A stretch of 64,000 nt of DNA from Planctomycetota bacterium (GTDB lineage Bacteria > Planctomycetota > MHYJ01 > JACPRB01), in contig JACQVR010000023.1 of assembly GCA_016209705.1 (NCBI GenBank), positions 28,892 through 92,891 on the forward strand, given 5' to 3'. Shown here piece after piece: positions 25,053 through 33,351 of the stretch. Every line of letters starts with the position of its first letter. Position 1 is the stretch's first letter. A program made the position numbers and the translations under genes. The notes under the pieces were generated by a model. That model made no database searches. It was not told the DNA's origin and worked only from the letters and a program-made list of their open reading frames with translations.

Positions 25053-27701
25053 ATGAAGCACGCGGCGTGGACTCGGACATTCCTGGCGGTCGTGGCGGCC
25101 GCCGTTGCCCTGTGGGGCTGCGCGAACGGAGCCCCGCCGGAACCGGAGGAACCCGCGCCCGCGCCCGCGCCCGCGGAACCGACGGCGGAAGGACCGCCGC
25201 CCCAGGACCCCGGCCAGATCCAAGCCGAGAACGAAGACTGGAAACGCATCGCCCAAGAGGTCGCCAAAGGCCGCACCCTACAGGAACAGCAGCGCATCTC
25301 CGAATCGAACGCTCTGCACGACCAGGCTCTGGATTTCTATCGCAAGGGAGCCTTCGAGCAGGCGAAGGACGCCGCCGAAGCCGCCGTGGAGCGGTGGTCG
25401 GGCAACGTCGAGGCCCGCAAGCTCCTCAGCGACATCAACGCCATCCTGGTGGGCCCCGCCAACCAAGGCATGGGCGGACTGACCGAACGGGTCAAGAATG
25501 AAATGAAGGTCCGCATCGAAGCCGCCCAGATCGAAATCACGTCCAAGATCCGCGAGGGCGACCGCTATCTCATGGTCAACGACTATGAAGCCGCGCTGAA
25601 GAGCTTCGAGGAAGCCGAGTTCAAGATCAAGAGCATCCCCTACGAAGTCAAGGCCATGTCCCAGTTGCTGCCGCTCGTGGAGGAACTCATCCGGAAGGCG
25701 CGCGACGGAGCGCTGTTCCAGAAAAAATCCCTGGAAGAAGCCCAGCGGAAGATGGCCGAAGCCGAAGTGGCCGCCTTCGAGATCGCCCGCAAGCGCGAAA
25801 TCCTGGAGAAGATCGCCAACCAGCTCGAGCTGGCCTACATGGCGTTCGACCAGAAGCGGTTCGACCAGTGCATCAAGCTGTGCGACAACATCCTGGGCAT
25901 CGACGCCCACTATGCCGTGGCCCTGGAACTCAAGGAGGACGCCCAGAAAGTCCGCCACCGGGAAGAGTATTACGACTTCATCAAGGCCAAAGTGGAGAAC
26001 TGGAAGCAACTGACGAATTCCGATGACGAGGCGATCATTCCGTATTCGGAGATGCTGCGCTTCCCCTCCCGGGAAGAGTGGGCGGAAATCTCCAAACGCG
26101 CCGACGCCGCCATCCTGAAGACGTCCGAGGCCGAAGCGGAGGAGGACCCGGACATCCTGGCCATCAACCGCAACCTCGACACGATCAAGCCGATCATGAA
26201 CTTCGAGAACGCCCGGCTGGAAGACATCCTCGCCTACCTCCGCGATTTCACGGGGTTGAACATCCACATCGATCAGGCGCTGGGCGACAAGTACGATCCC
26301 ACGAAGACCGTGACGTTCAAGGTCAAGGACCTGCCCCTGCGCAACTCCCTGATACTGCTCCTGCGGCAGTTCGACCTGGATTTCACTGTCACCCAGGAGC
26401 GGATCGTCCTGATCACCTCGCCCGACAGGGCGGGCGGAACGCCGATGCTGGAGCTTCACGACATCCGGGACATCCTGGTGAAAATCACGGATTTCCCCGG
26501 CCCGCGCGTCGAGCTGCTGTCTCCGTCCGCCGCGGGAATGCTCAGCGGGGCCAGCTTCACGCTGGATGAGCCCAAGGAAAGCGCCGTTTCCGAAGAGCAG
26601 ATAGTGGAGCTCATCCAGGAAAACATCGCCCCCGGGACCTGGGAAGGGGAATACACCTTGGAGCAGACCCCCAACCAGCAGCTCCTGGTCAACCATACGC
26701 CCAAGGTCCAGCGGGAGCTGCGCCAGTTCCTCACCCGGCTGCGCAGCTACACCGGCACGATGGTTTCGGTGACCGCGCGGTTCATCGCCTCCTACGACGA
26801 TTTCCTCAACGAGGTCGGCGTCGATATCATCAACCGGCCGCCGGTGGGCGGATATGACATCGGGGGAGCGGGATTCACCGACATCGACGAGCGGGCCACC
26901 AGCGAAGTCGGCCCCGGCTTCGTGACGCGCGAAAGCGCGCGCCTGGAAGTCTACGATCTGCGCGCCCAGACCTTCCACACGTTGATTCGGTCCGACGCGG
27001 GAGCGGGCATCGTGGATCCCATGTCCAACCGGCTGTTCAACCAAGGCGGACTGGGCCTGCAATACCAGTGGATCGGCGAGCAGGCCCTTCAGATCGTGCT
27101 GCGCGCCGTGCACAAGCGGCACAAGGCGACGATCGTCCAGGCGCCGCGGATCACCGTGTTCAATACCCAAAGGTCGCACGTCATGGTTCAGGTCCAGCGC
27201 GCCTACATCGCCGACCTCGAACCGCAGATTGCGCTGGCCGCGGCCGCGTACGACCCGGTTCTCAGCGTGCTCGTCGAGGGCGTCGTGCTGGACGTCCGGC
27301 CGATCGTCTCCAACGACCGCAAGTACGTGACCCTCGAACTGCGTCCGTCGATGGCGGAATTACAGCAGGTCCGCACCGTCGACATTTCAACCGGGCTCGG
27401 ATTGATCGGCCAGATCTTCGGCGTCCAGGGCGGCCAGCAAAACACCATCCAGCTCCCCTGGATCGTCCTGCAACGCACCGAGACGACGGTCACGGTTCCC
27501 GATCGGGGGACTCTGGTCATCTCCGGCTTCAAGGACATCATCATGCGCGACCACCGTTCCGGCGTGCCCTTCCTGGAAAACATTCCGGTGCTCAACTTCT
27601 TCTTCACCAAGAAGGGCCAGACGAACGAGCGTCGCCGCTTGCAGATCCTGGTCACCCCGGAGATCATCGAGCTGGGCGAATACGAGCACGAGAAGTACTA
27701 G
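25053..27701 (+). CDS. TPR-containing secretin lipoprotein, paralogue 2
   Basis: The 882-residue protein has a signal peptide with a good lipobox (ALWGC, Cys about residue 24), a proline/alanine linker, TPR-like and coiled-coil helices (about 75-330), an STN-type domain (about 380-430, ILAYLRDFTGLNIHID), an N domain and the secretin domain (about 565-870). Marks include APRITVFNTQRSHVMVQVQ, VVLDVRPIVSNDRKYVTLEL and VTVPDRGTLVISGF. Its domain order and spacing follow paralogue 1 throughout. GAGAGGTGA precedes the ATG. Lipidation could allow self-piloting to the outer membrane. It ends the cluster; the HAD hydrolase gene follows after 53 bp. Confidence 0.88.
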   Translation: MKHAAWTRTFLAVVAAAVALWGCANGAPPEPEEPAPAPAPAEPTAEGPPPQDPGQIQAENEDWKRIAQEVAKGRTLQEQQRISESNALHDQALDFYRKGAFEQAKDAAEAAVERWSGNVEARKLLSDINAILVGPANQGMGGLTERVKNEMKVRIEAAQIEITSKIREGDRYLMVNDYEAALKSFEEAEFKIKSIPYEVKAMSQLLPLVEELIRKARDGALFQKKSLEEAQRKMAEAEVAAFEIARKREILEKIANQLELAYMAFDQKRFDQCIKLCDNILGIDAHYAVALELKEDAQKVRHREEYYDFIKAKVENWKQLTNSDDEAIIPYSEMLRFPSREEWAEISKRADAAILKTSEAEAEEDPDILAINRNLDTIKPIMNFENARLEDILAYLRDFTGLNIHIDQALGDKYDPTKTVTFKVKDLPLRNSLILLLRQFDLDFTVTQERIVLITSPDRAGGTPMLELHDIRDILVKITDFPGPRVELLSPSAAGMLSGASFTLDEPKESAVSEEQIVELIQENIAPGTWEGEYTLEQTPNQQLLVNHTPKVQRELRQFLTRLRSYTGTMVSVTARFIASYDDFLNEVGVDIINRPPVGGYDIGGAGFTDIDERATSEVGPGFVTRESARLEVYDLRAQTFHTLIRSDAGAGIVDPMSNRLFNQGGLGLQYQWIGEQALQIVLRAVHKRHKATIVQAPRITVFNTQRSHVMVQVQRAYIADLEPQIALAAAAYDPVLSVLVEGVVLDVRPIVSNDRKYVTLELRPSMAELQQVRTVDISTGLGLIGQIFGVQGGQQNTIQLPWIVLQRTETTVTVPDRGTLVISGFKDIIMRDHRSGVPFLENIPVLNFFFTKKGQTNERRRLQILVTPEIIELGEYEHEKY

Positions 27702-27754
27702 CGCTCGCTTGCGGCATCCCATAATCCGAGCCGTTTTTATACAATCAGGGGCCG

Positions 27755-28486
27755 ATGCCGCCCCTGCTGAAAGCGGTCCTGTTTGACATCGACGACACCC
27801 TGTACTCGACCACCCGATTCGCTGCCGCCGCCCGCCGGGCGGCCGTTGAAGCGATGCGCGGCCTGGGCGTCCGCGCGCCGGCCGCTTCCCTCCTGAAGGA
27901 ACTGGACGAGACCATCGCCGAATTTGGAAGCAACTATGAGCATCATTTCGATAAGCTCCTCCTTCGGCTGCCCCGATCCGCGATCCGCGGCCTGAACCGA
28001 TCGCTCGTGATCGCCGCGGCCATCGCCGCCTATCACGACGCCAAGTTCACCCAACTGGAGCCTTTTCCCGACGTCCTCCCAGCGTTGTCCCGACTGGCCG
28101 GAACTCCCCTGAAACTGGGCATCATCACCGACGGTTTGGAGATCAAACAGGCGGAGAAGCTGATCCGATTGAGCGTCCTCCCGTTTTTCCCCCACCGCGC
28201 CATCTTCATTTCGGATCAGATCGGAATCTCCAAACCCAACCCCAAGATCTACCGGCGCGCCTGCGAAGACCTCGACGTCGACCCCGGCCATGCCCTCTAC
28301 GCGGGAGATCATCCCGTCAAGGATATCGACGCGGCCAACGCCGCTGGGATGATCACGGCGCTCATCCAGCGTTCCGGAAAACACGCGGCGCAGCGCGGCC
28401 GCACGCGGCCGCGCTACCAGGTGCGCGACCTTCACGAACTCTTGAAACTCATCGCGCGCGATTTTAAAGTGCCGCTCGCGCCTTGA
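27755..28486 (+). CDS. HAD-superfamily hydrolase (TIGR02253/CTE7-like)
   Basis: The 243-residue protein has HAD motif I as LFDIDDTLYSTT (about residues 9-20), motif II as GIITDGLEIKQAEKLIRL, motif III within GISKPNPKIYRRA and motif IV as YAGDHPVKDIDAANAAGM. The segments ETIAEFGSNYEHHFDKLLLR and AAYHDAKFTQLEPFPDV are typical of the archaeal/bacterial TIGR02253 subgroup, whose substrates are small phosphorylated metabolites of unsettled identity. The ATG has AGGGG upstream. guaA follows after a strong hairpin. Confidence 0.85.
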   Translation: MPPLLKAVLFDIDDTLYSTTRFAAAARRAAVEAMRGLGVRAPAASLLKELDETIAEFGSNYEHHFDKLLLRLPRSAIRGLNRSLVIAAAIAAYHDAKFTQLEPFPDVLPALSRLAGTPLKLGIITDGLEIKQAEKLIRLSVLPFFPHRAIFISDQIGISKPNPKIYRRACEDLDVDPGHALYAGDHPVKDIDAANAAGMITALIQRSGKHAAQRGRTRPRYQVRDLHELLKLIARDFKVPLAP

Positions 28487-28500
28487 TGGCGCTCGCTTGT

Positions 28501-28543
28501 GGAATTCCGGATCGGCGATCGGAGATCGCCGATCCTGAATTCC
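28501..28543 (+). repeat. Near-perfect hairpin directly in front of guaA (GATCGG word)
   Basis: The left arm is 28501-28520 and the right arm 28524-28543, with a GGA loop. There are 12 perfect pairs next to the loop (GGATCGGCGATC with GATCGCCGATCC), one mismatch and 7 more pairs (GGAATTC with GAATTCC). It ends one base before the guaA start codon and leaves no room for a Shine-Dalgarno sequence outside the stem. Confidence 0.85.
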
Positions 28544-28544
28544 A

Positions 28545-30089
28545 ATGGAACACGAGCTCATCGGCATCCTCGACTTCGGATCCCAGACCACCCAGCTCAT
28601 CGCCCGCCGGGTCCGCGAAGCCGGCGTGTACTGTGAAATCCTCATGCCCGACGTTCGTCCGCAGGATCTCCGTACGCGCCATCTCAAGGGCCTGATTCTT
28701 TCCGGGGGCCCGGCCAGCGTGTACGCGCGAGGCGCTCCCCGTTGCGATCCTCGGATCTTTGAGCTGAACGTCCCCATCCTGGGCATATGCTACGGAATGA
28801 TGCTCGCCTGCCGGACCCTCGGAAGCCGAATCACGGCGGCGCGGGAACGCGAATTCGGACGCGCCTCCCTGCGCATCGCCGACGGGACCCCGCTTTTCGA
28901 CGGCGTGCCGCGGGAAACCGTAGTGTGGATGAGCCATGGAGACAAGGTCGAAACGACTTCAGAGGAATTCGAGGTCCTGGCCAACACCGAAAGCTGCGCG
29001 AATGCCGCGGTCCGGCACCGTGCCCGCCCCTTGTACGGGGTGCTGTTCCATCCAGAAGTGGCGCACACCTCCCACGGCGCCCTCATCCTGCGCAATTTCC
29101 TCTTCTCGATCTGCGGATGCCGCGGGGACTGGGAGATGGCTTCGGTCATCGAAAGCTCGGTGGCTCAGATCCGCGACGCCGTCGGACCCTCCGGCCGCGT
29201 CCTCTGCGCCCTGTCGGGCGGCGTCGATTCCACCGTCACCGCCACGCTCGTCCATCGGGCCGTCGAGAACCGCCTGACCTGTGTGATGGTGGACAACGGC
29301 CTGCTCCGGTTGGATGAAGCGCGTCAGGTGAAGGATTTGCTCGGCGGGCAGATGCATCTGAACCTCCGCATCGTGGACGCCTCGGCGCTCTTCCTGAGGA
29401 AGCTGCGCGGCGTGTCCGATCCCGAACGCAAACGCAGGATCATCGGCCACGCGTTCATCGACGTCTTCACCCGAGAAGCGCGCAAGGTCAAAGGGGCGCA
29501 GTTCCTCGCCCAGGGAACACTCTATCCCGACGTGATCGAGAGCCGCAGCGCCTGGGGCGGCCCCAGCGCGGTCATCAAGACGCATCACAACGTCGGCGGT
29601 CTGCCCAAGAAGCTCAAATTCAAGCTGATCGAGCCGCTCCGGCACCTGTTCAAGGACGAGGTGCGTCACATGGGCCGAGCGCTGGGCCTGCCGGACACGC
29701 TGGTGGATCGCCAGCCGTTCCCCGGCCCCGGACTGGCCGTCCGCTGCATCGGCCCCTTGACGCGCGATCGGCTGGACATCCTCCGAAAAGCGGACGCCAT
29801 CGTGCGCGAGGAAATCGAGCGAGCCGATCTGCACCGCCGACTATGGCAATACTTCGCGGTGCTCTTGCCGGTATCCACCGTCGGCGTGATGGGGGACGCG
29901 CGAACCTACGAAAACGTCATCGCGGTGCGCGCGGTGGAGAGCACGGACGGAATGACGGCCGACTGGGCCCGACTTCCCGAAGACGCGCTCGCCCGCATCG
30001 GCTCCCGCCTGATCAACGAGGTGAAAGGGGTCAACCGCGCCGTCCTGGACATCTCGTCCAAGCCGCCTGCCACCATCGAGTGGGAATGA
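28545..30089 (+). CDS. guaA: GMP synthase (glutamine-hydrolysing)
   Basis: GuaA converts XMP, glutamine and ATP to GMP. The class I amidotransferase domain comes first, with the nucleophile Cys in ILGICYGMMLA (about residue 83) and the His in FHPEVAHTSHG. The ATP-pyrophosphatase domain has the P-loop LSGGVDSTVTATLVHRA (about residue 223), and the C-terminal dimerisation domain contains RQPFPGPGLAVR and ends in KPPATIEWE. The 514-residue length is standard. The start lies directly against a 20-nt-arm hairpin without visible Shine-Dalgarno, so its translation may be structurally controlled or coupled. The downstream neighbour is convergent. Confidence 0.97.
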   Translation: MEHELIGILDFGSQTTQLIARRVREAGVYCEILMPDVRPQDLRTRHLKGLILSGGPASVYARGAPRCDPRIFELNVPILGICYGMMLACRTLGSRITAAREREFGRASLRIADGTPLFDGVPRETVVWMSHGDKVETTSEEFEVLANTESCANAAVRHRARPLYGVLFHPEVAHTSHGALILRNFLFSICGCRGDWEMASVIESSVAQIRDAVGPSGRVLCALSGGVDSTVTATLVHRAVENRLTCVMVDNGLLRLDEARQVKDLLGGQMHLNLRIVDASALFLRKLRGVSDPERKRRIIGHAFIDVFTREARKVKGAQFLAQGTLYPDVIESRSAWGGPSAVIKTHHNVGGLPKKLKFKLIEPLRHLFKDEVRHMGRALGLPDTLVDRQPFPGPGLAVRCIGPLTRDRLDILRKADAIVREEIERADLHRRLWQYFAVLLPVSTVGVMGDARTYENVIAVRAVESTDGMTADWARLPEDALARIGSRLINEVKGVNRAVLDISSKPPATIEWE

Positions 30090-30137
30090 TGCATCCCCGT
30101 CGGGGTTCGTGCAAAAATTAATGCTCTATTTCCGGAT

Positions 30138-30239
30138 AAACCGCAAAAACGCCAAATCGCCATTCGAGTCTCTTTTGGCGCGGCCTTTTGGCGGTTTGGC
30201 TGTTTTGGCGGTTCAAGCCTTCCACCCGTAATCGCATCA
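30138..30239. repeat. Long word hairpin element, 'AACCGCAAAAACGCC' type (copy 4)
   Basis: The left arm AACCGCAAAAACGCCAAATC pairs with the right arm containing GGCTGTTTTGGCGGTT. The element continues as CAAGCCTTCCACCCGTAATC plus GCATCA. The whole stretch of about 100 bp is similar, by eye at roughly 80%, to 33232-33330, including the tail, so these two are copies of a longer unit. It lies in the 221-bp gap between convergent guaA and the HMA-like gene. Confidence 0.8.
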
Positions 30240-30310
30240 GTTATTTATTCACAGCTCCTTAGTCGAAGTTCCTGAAAAATGGGCGAGGCTTGCCTACGAT
30301 ATCCTCTCGT

Positions 30311-31219
30311 TCATTCCGGCGGCGTGGAACTTCCGGCGGACTTCCCGTCCGCCCCCTCTTCCTCTTTCGCCCGTCCGGGAAAGACCGTGAACGCCGCTTC
30401 CGCCGCCGCGGAGGCCAGGTCCAGGTCCCGAGCGCTTCGTGGCATCATCAGGACGCTGATCGTCTTGGCGGCCTCGTCCACGTCGACGCGCAAGACCCCG
30501 GGAACTCCGCCGATCGCGCCCTTCAAGGCTTCGATCTGCGAGTCCGCATCCCACGCCGCATAGGAAAGCGTGCGCAGGCGGTGGGAGCGCAGCGCCAGGT
30601 AGCGAAATCCCGCGCCGGCGAAGACGTCGGGTAACTTCCGCGCGTCCAGCTCCGCGACCGGTCCGATCACGACGGCTTGTCCATCGTCGATGAACGCGTT
30701 CAGCACTCCCGGGACCCGGCTCAATGCCTCCACCAACCTCTTCGTCTCAGCGCTTCGGCCGATGGAAAAATCGATCACGCATTGAGCGGGCTCCACCAAG
30801 CTGGCCTTGGCCCGGATCCTCCAGGCCGCGTATTCGATCTGGCAGAGGTCGTCCCAATCCCCCCGATAGTTCATCCGCGCCTCGGTCGCTCCCACGACCA
30901 GGTGGGTAACCCCCGGGACCTTGGAGAGCGCCTTCTCCAGACAGTCGCATTTCTTGGCTTCGTGCGGAATGAACTTGAGGAGGACGGACATGGATTCGAT
31001 ATCCGGCGGCTTCTGGGGCGGTTTGGCGCGTCGGGTACGGATCCGGTAGCCGTAGGCTTCCCCCACGCCTCCGGCCGCGCCGGAGCGCGCCGCCTCGCCG
31101 ATTCCTCTCGCGACGCCCGAACCGGGCGACTCGCCGCCGCCGCTTCACTGGGCGTGCGCCGGCGCCACCGAAATCGGAATGGCCAGGACAGACGCCGTCA
31201 GGCAGAACAGGATCTTCAT
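30311..31219 (-). pseudogene. Secreted triple HMA-like domain protein interrupted by an in-frame TGA
   Basis: The reading frame starts at ATG 31219 with AGGGG upstream. It encodes a clean 24-residue signal peptide (MKILFCLTASVLAIPISVAP, then AHAQ), then TGA at 31147-31145, and continues in the same frame for 278 codons to a stop at 30311. The downstream part has a Gly/Ser linker and three ferredoxin-like repeats of the heavy-metal-associated type, each with a V.GV core: LEKALSKVPGVTHLVV, LVEALSRVPGVLNAFI and LKGAIGGVPGVLRVDV. The first carries a CDC motif. Restart at GTG 31066 would give a 251-residue cytoplasmic form. TGA is an ordinary stop elsewhere in the window. The gene may be a recent pseudogene, a sequencing error or a recoded site. 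Confidence 0.6.
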
Positions 31220-31312
31220 CGAGCGCCCCTCTGATTCTTGAGCAGGATACTGCAAATCTCCTACCCATATTAGACACCGTGGCGGCCTCGGCCGTGCTGT
31301 GATAGTTTCGAA

Positions 31313-33115
31313 ATGATGGAGCGCCCGGACCTGAGCCTTCCGCTGACCGAGAATGCCCGTACCGTGCTTCAGCATCGGTATCTCAAGCGTGACGAGGAGG
31401 GACGGATCGTCGAAACTCCGGAGGACCTGTTCTGGAGAGTGGCCAGCGCCGCCGCCGCCGCGGAAGCCGATCCCGAACCGGCCGCGGAGGCGTTCTACCG
31501 GGCCTTGGCTTCGCTGGAGTTCATTCCCAATTCCCCCGCGCTCATGAACGCCGGCCGGGATCTGGGCCAGTATTTCGCCTGCTTCGTCCTTCCCGTGAAG
31601 GATACGCTCGCCAGCGAAGCGGGCGACGGCATCTTCGACAGCATCCGGGCCGCGGCCATCATCCATAAGAGCGGCGGCGGTACGGGATTTTCTTTTTCCC
31701 ATCTCCGGCCGGCGGGAACCCGCGTGCGATCCACGCACGGAACCACCAGCGGCCCCATCAGTTTCATGCGTGTCTTCAACGCCGCCACCGAGGCCATCCA
31801 CCAGGGAGGGTTCCGGCGCGGGGCGAACATGGGCATTCTGCGCGTCGATCATCCCGACATTCTCGACTTCATCAATCTGAAGCGGAATCTGCGCGAAATG
31901 ACCAACTTCAATCTCTCGGTCGGGATCACCGACGCGTTCCTGGACGCGATCCGCGACGGCCGGCCGCACGCCGTCTTCGAACCTCATACCGGTCGAACCG
32001 CCTCTCTGCGCGATTCCGAGGGCCGCGAGTGGACTTCGCGTGAGGTCTGGGACCTGATCATCCAGCGGGCTTGGGAAAGCGGCGAACCGGGACTGGCTTT
32101 TCTCGATCGCATCAACTCCTTCAATCCCACTCCGCAGCTCGGTCCGATGGAAGCGACGAATCCTTGCGGAGAGATGCCTCTTCTTCCGTTCGAAGCCTGC
32201 AACCTCGGATCGATCAACGTATCCAAGTTCGTCGCCGGAGAGGACATCGATTGGCCCCGACTGGCGCGCGCGATCCGCTTGGCCGTCCGCTTCCTCGACG
32301 ACGTCATCGACATCAATCGATATCCCCTGCCGCAAATCGAGCGCCTCGTGAAGGCCAACCGGAAGATCGGGCTGGGCCTGATGGGCTGGGCGGACCTTCT
32401 TTTCCTTCTGGGATGGCGCTATGACGGCGAGCCGGCGCTGGCGTTGGCGCGGCGTCTCGCCCGGTTCTTCAAGGAAGAGGGGTGGATGGCGTCCATGGAG
32501 TTGGCGAAGGAACGCGGGCCCTTCCCAAATTACGCGGGCAGCCTTTTCACGACGGGCCCGCAGGACCATCCGTACTTCGCCGACGTCTGGAAGCGCTCCC
32601 GGCGTCCCCTGCGCAACGCCACGGTCACCACGATCGCCCCGACGGGCACGATCTCGATCATCGCCGGCTGCTCCGGCGGCATCGAGCCGCTGTACGCTCT
32701 GTCGTTCTCGCGCCAGGTGCTCGGAGGGCGGACACTTCCGGAAGTGCACGCGTATTTCCGCGAGGTCGCGCGACGTGAGGGATTCTGGAGCGAACGCCTC
32801 ATGGCGCGGATTCTGGCCGAAGGAACGTGCCGGAATATTCCCGACGTCCCGACTCGCTGGAAGGACATATTCGTCTGCGCGTACGACGTTCCTCCCGAGG
32901 GCCACCTGCGGATGCAGGCGGCGTTCCAGGAATTCACGGATAACGCCGTATCGAAGACGGTGAATTTCCCGGAGCACGCGACCCCCGAAGACGTCCGGAA
33001 AGTCTTCGAGCTGGCGATTCAGCTCGGCGTCAAGGGCGTAACGGTCTACCGGAGCCGTTCGAGGGCCGATCAACCGATGGCCCCCGCCGGCGACGTCACT
33101 TGCCTGGAGTGTTGA
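31313..33115 (+). CDS. nrdJ: Adenosylcobalamin-dependent (class II) ribonucleotide reductase
   Basis: It makes deoxyribonucleotides from ribonucleotides using a B12-derived thiyl radical. The 600-residue protein has EFIPNSPALMNAGRDLGQYF and ACFVLPV near the start, the HKSGGGTGFSFSHLRP loop, FRRGANMGIL, the NPCGEMPLLPFEACNLGSIN active-site segment (about residue 283, catalytic Cys and Glu) and APTGTISIIAGCSGGIEP. The C-terminal pair in GDVTCLEC supplies the redox-active cysteines. Two ATGs lie in tandem at the start and no Shine-Dalgarno is seen. No cobalamin riboswitch is recognisable in the 93-bp gap to the divergent HMA-like gene. Confidence 0.95.
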   Translation: MMERPDLSLPLTENARTVLQHRYLKRDEEGRIVETPEDLFWRVASAAAAAEADPEPAAEAFYRALASLEFIPNSPALMNAGRDLGQYFACFVLPVKDTLASEAGDGIFDSIRAAAIIHKSGGGTGFSFSHLRPAGTRVRSTHGTTSGPISFMRVFNAATEAIHQGGFRRGANMGILRVDHPDILDFINLKRNLREMTNFNLSVGITDAFLDAIRDGRPHAVFEPHTGRTASLRDSEGREWTSREVWDLIIQRAWESGEPGLAFLDRINSFNPTPQLGPMEATNPCGEMPLLPFEACNLGSINVSKFVAGEDIDWPRLARAIRLAVRFLDDVIDINRYPLPQIERLVKANRKIGLGLMGWADLLFLLGWRYDGEPALALARRLARFFKEEGWMASMELAKERGPFPNYAGSLFTTGPQDHPYFADVWKRSRRPLRNATVTTIAPTGTISIIAGCSGGIEPLYALSFSRQVLGGRTLPEVHAYFREVARREGFWSERLMARILAEGTCRNIPDVPTRWKDIFVCAYDVPPEGHLRMQAAFQEFTDNAVSKTVNFPEHATPEDVRKVFELAIQLGVKGVTVYRSRSRADQPMAPAGDVTCLEC

Positions 33116-33231
33116 GTCGCCCGCTAAAAGGCTTCTTCACGAAGGCTCAAGCTTGAAGGCCCAGGGGGCGCTTCGATACCATGGCTTCCCGTCGGTCTTC
33201 GCGACACGAGATATGCTTGCTTTCCTGATGA

Positions 33232-33330
33232 ACCGCAAGAACGCCAAAACGCCATCGGAGTCTCTCTTGGCGATCCCTTCGGCGGTTTGGCCGTTTTGGC
33301 GGTTTAATCCTTCCACAAGAAATTGCATCA
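33232..33330. repeat. Long word hairpin element, 'AACCGCAAGAACGCC' type (copy 5)
   Basis: The left arm AACCGCAAGAACGCCAAAAC pairs with the right arm GGCCGTTTTGGCGGTTT; the tail CCTTCCACAAGAAATTGCAT follows. It is a second copy of the element at 30138-30239. It lies in the 236-bp gap before the cytochrome peroxidase gene; the rest of the gap is featureless. Confidence 0.8.
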
Positions 33331-33351
33331 TGCATTTATGGGAGACCCGTC

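Noticed and set aside
27701..28502. GCGCTCGCTTG(C/T)GG words after two consecutive stop codons as an attachment site pair
   Set aside because: The match is only about 13 bp, in a GC-rich background, with no integrase or boundary change in between; the HAD gene looks native.
31220..31312. Cobalamin riboswitch before nrdJ
   Set aside because: The gap is only 93 bp, shared with a divergent gene, and lacks the conserved B12-box pattern.
31145..33073. A minus-strand frame of 642 codons opposite nrdJ
   Set aside because: Only its last 24 codons, a signal peptide with its own ribosome binding site, are meaningful; the rest is antisense to class II ribonucleotide reductase.
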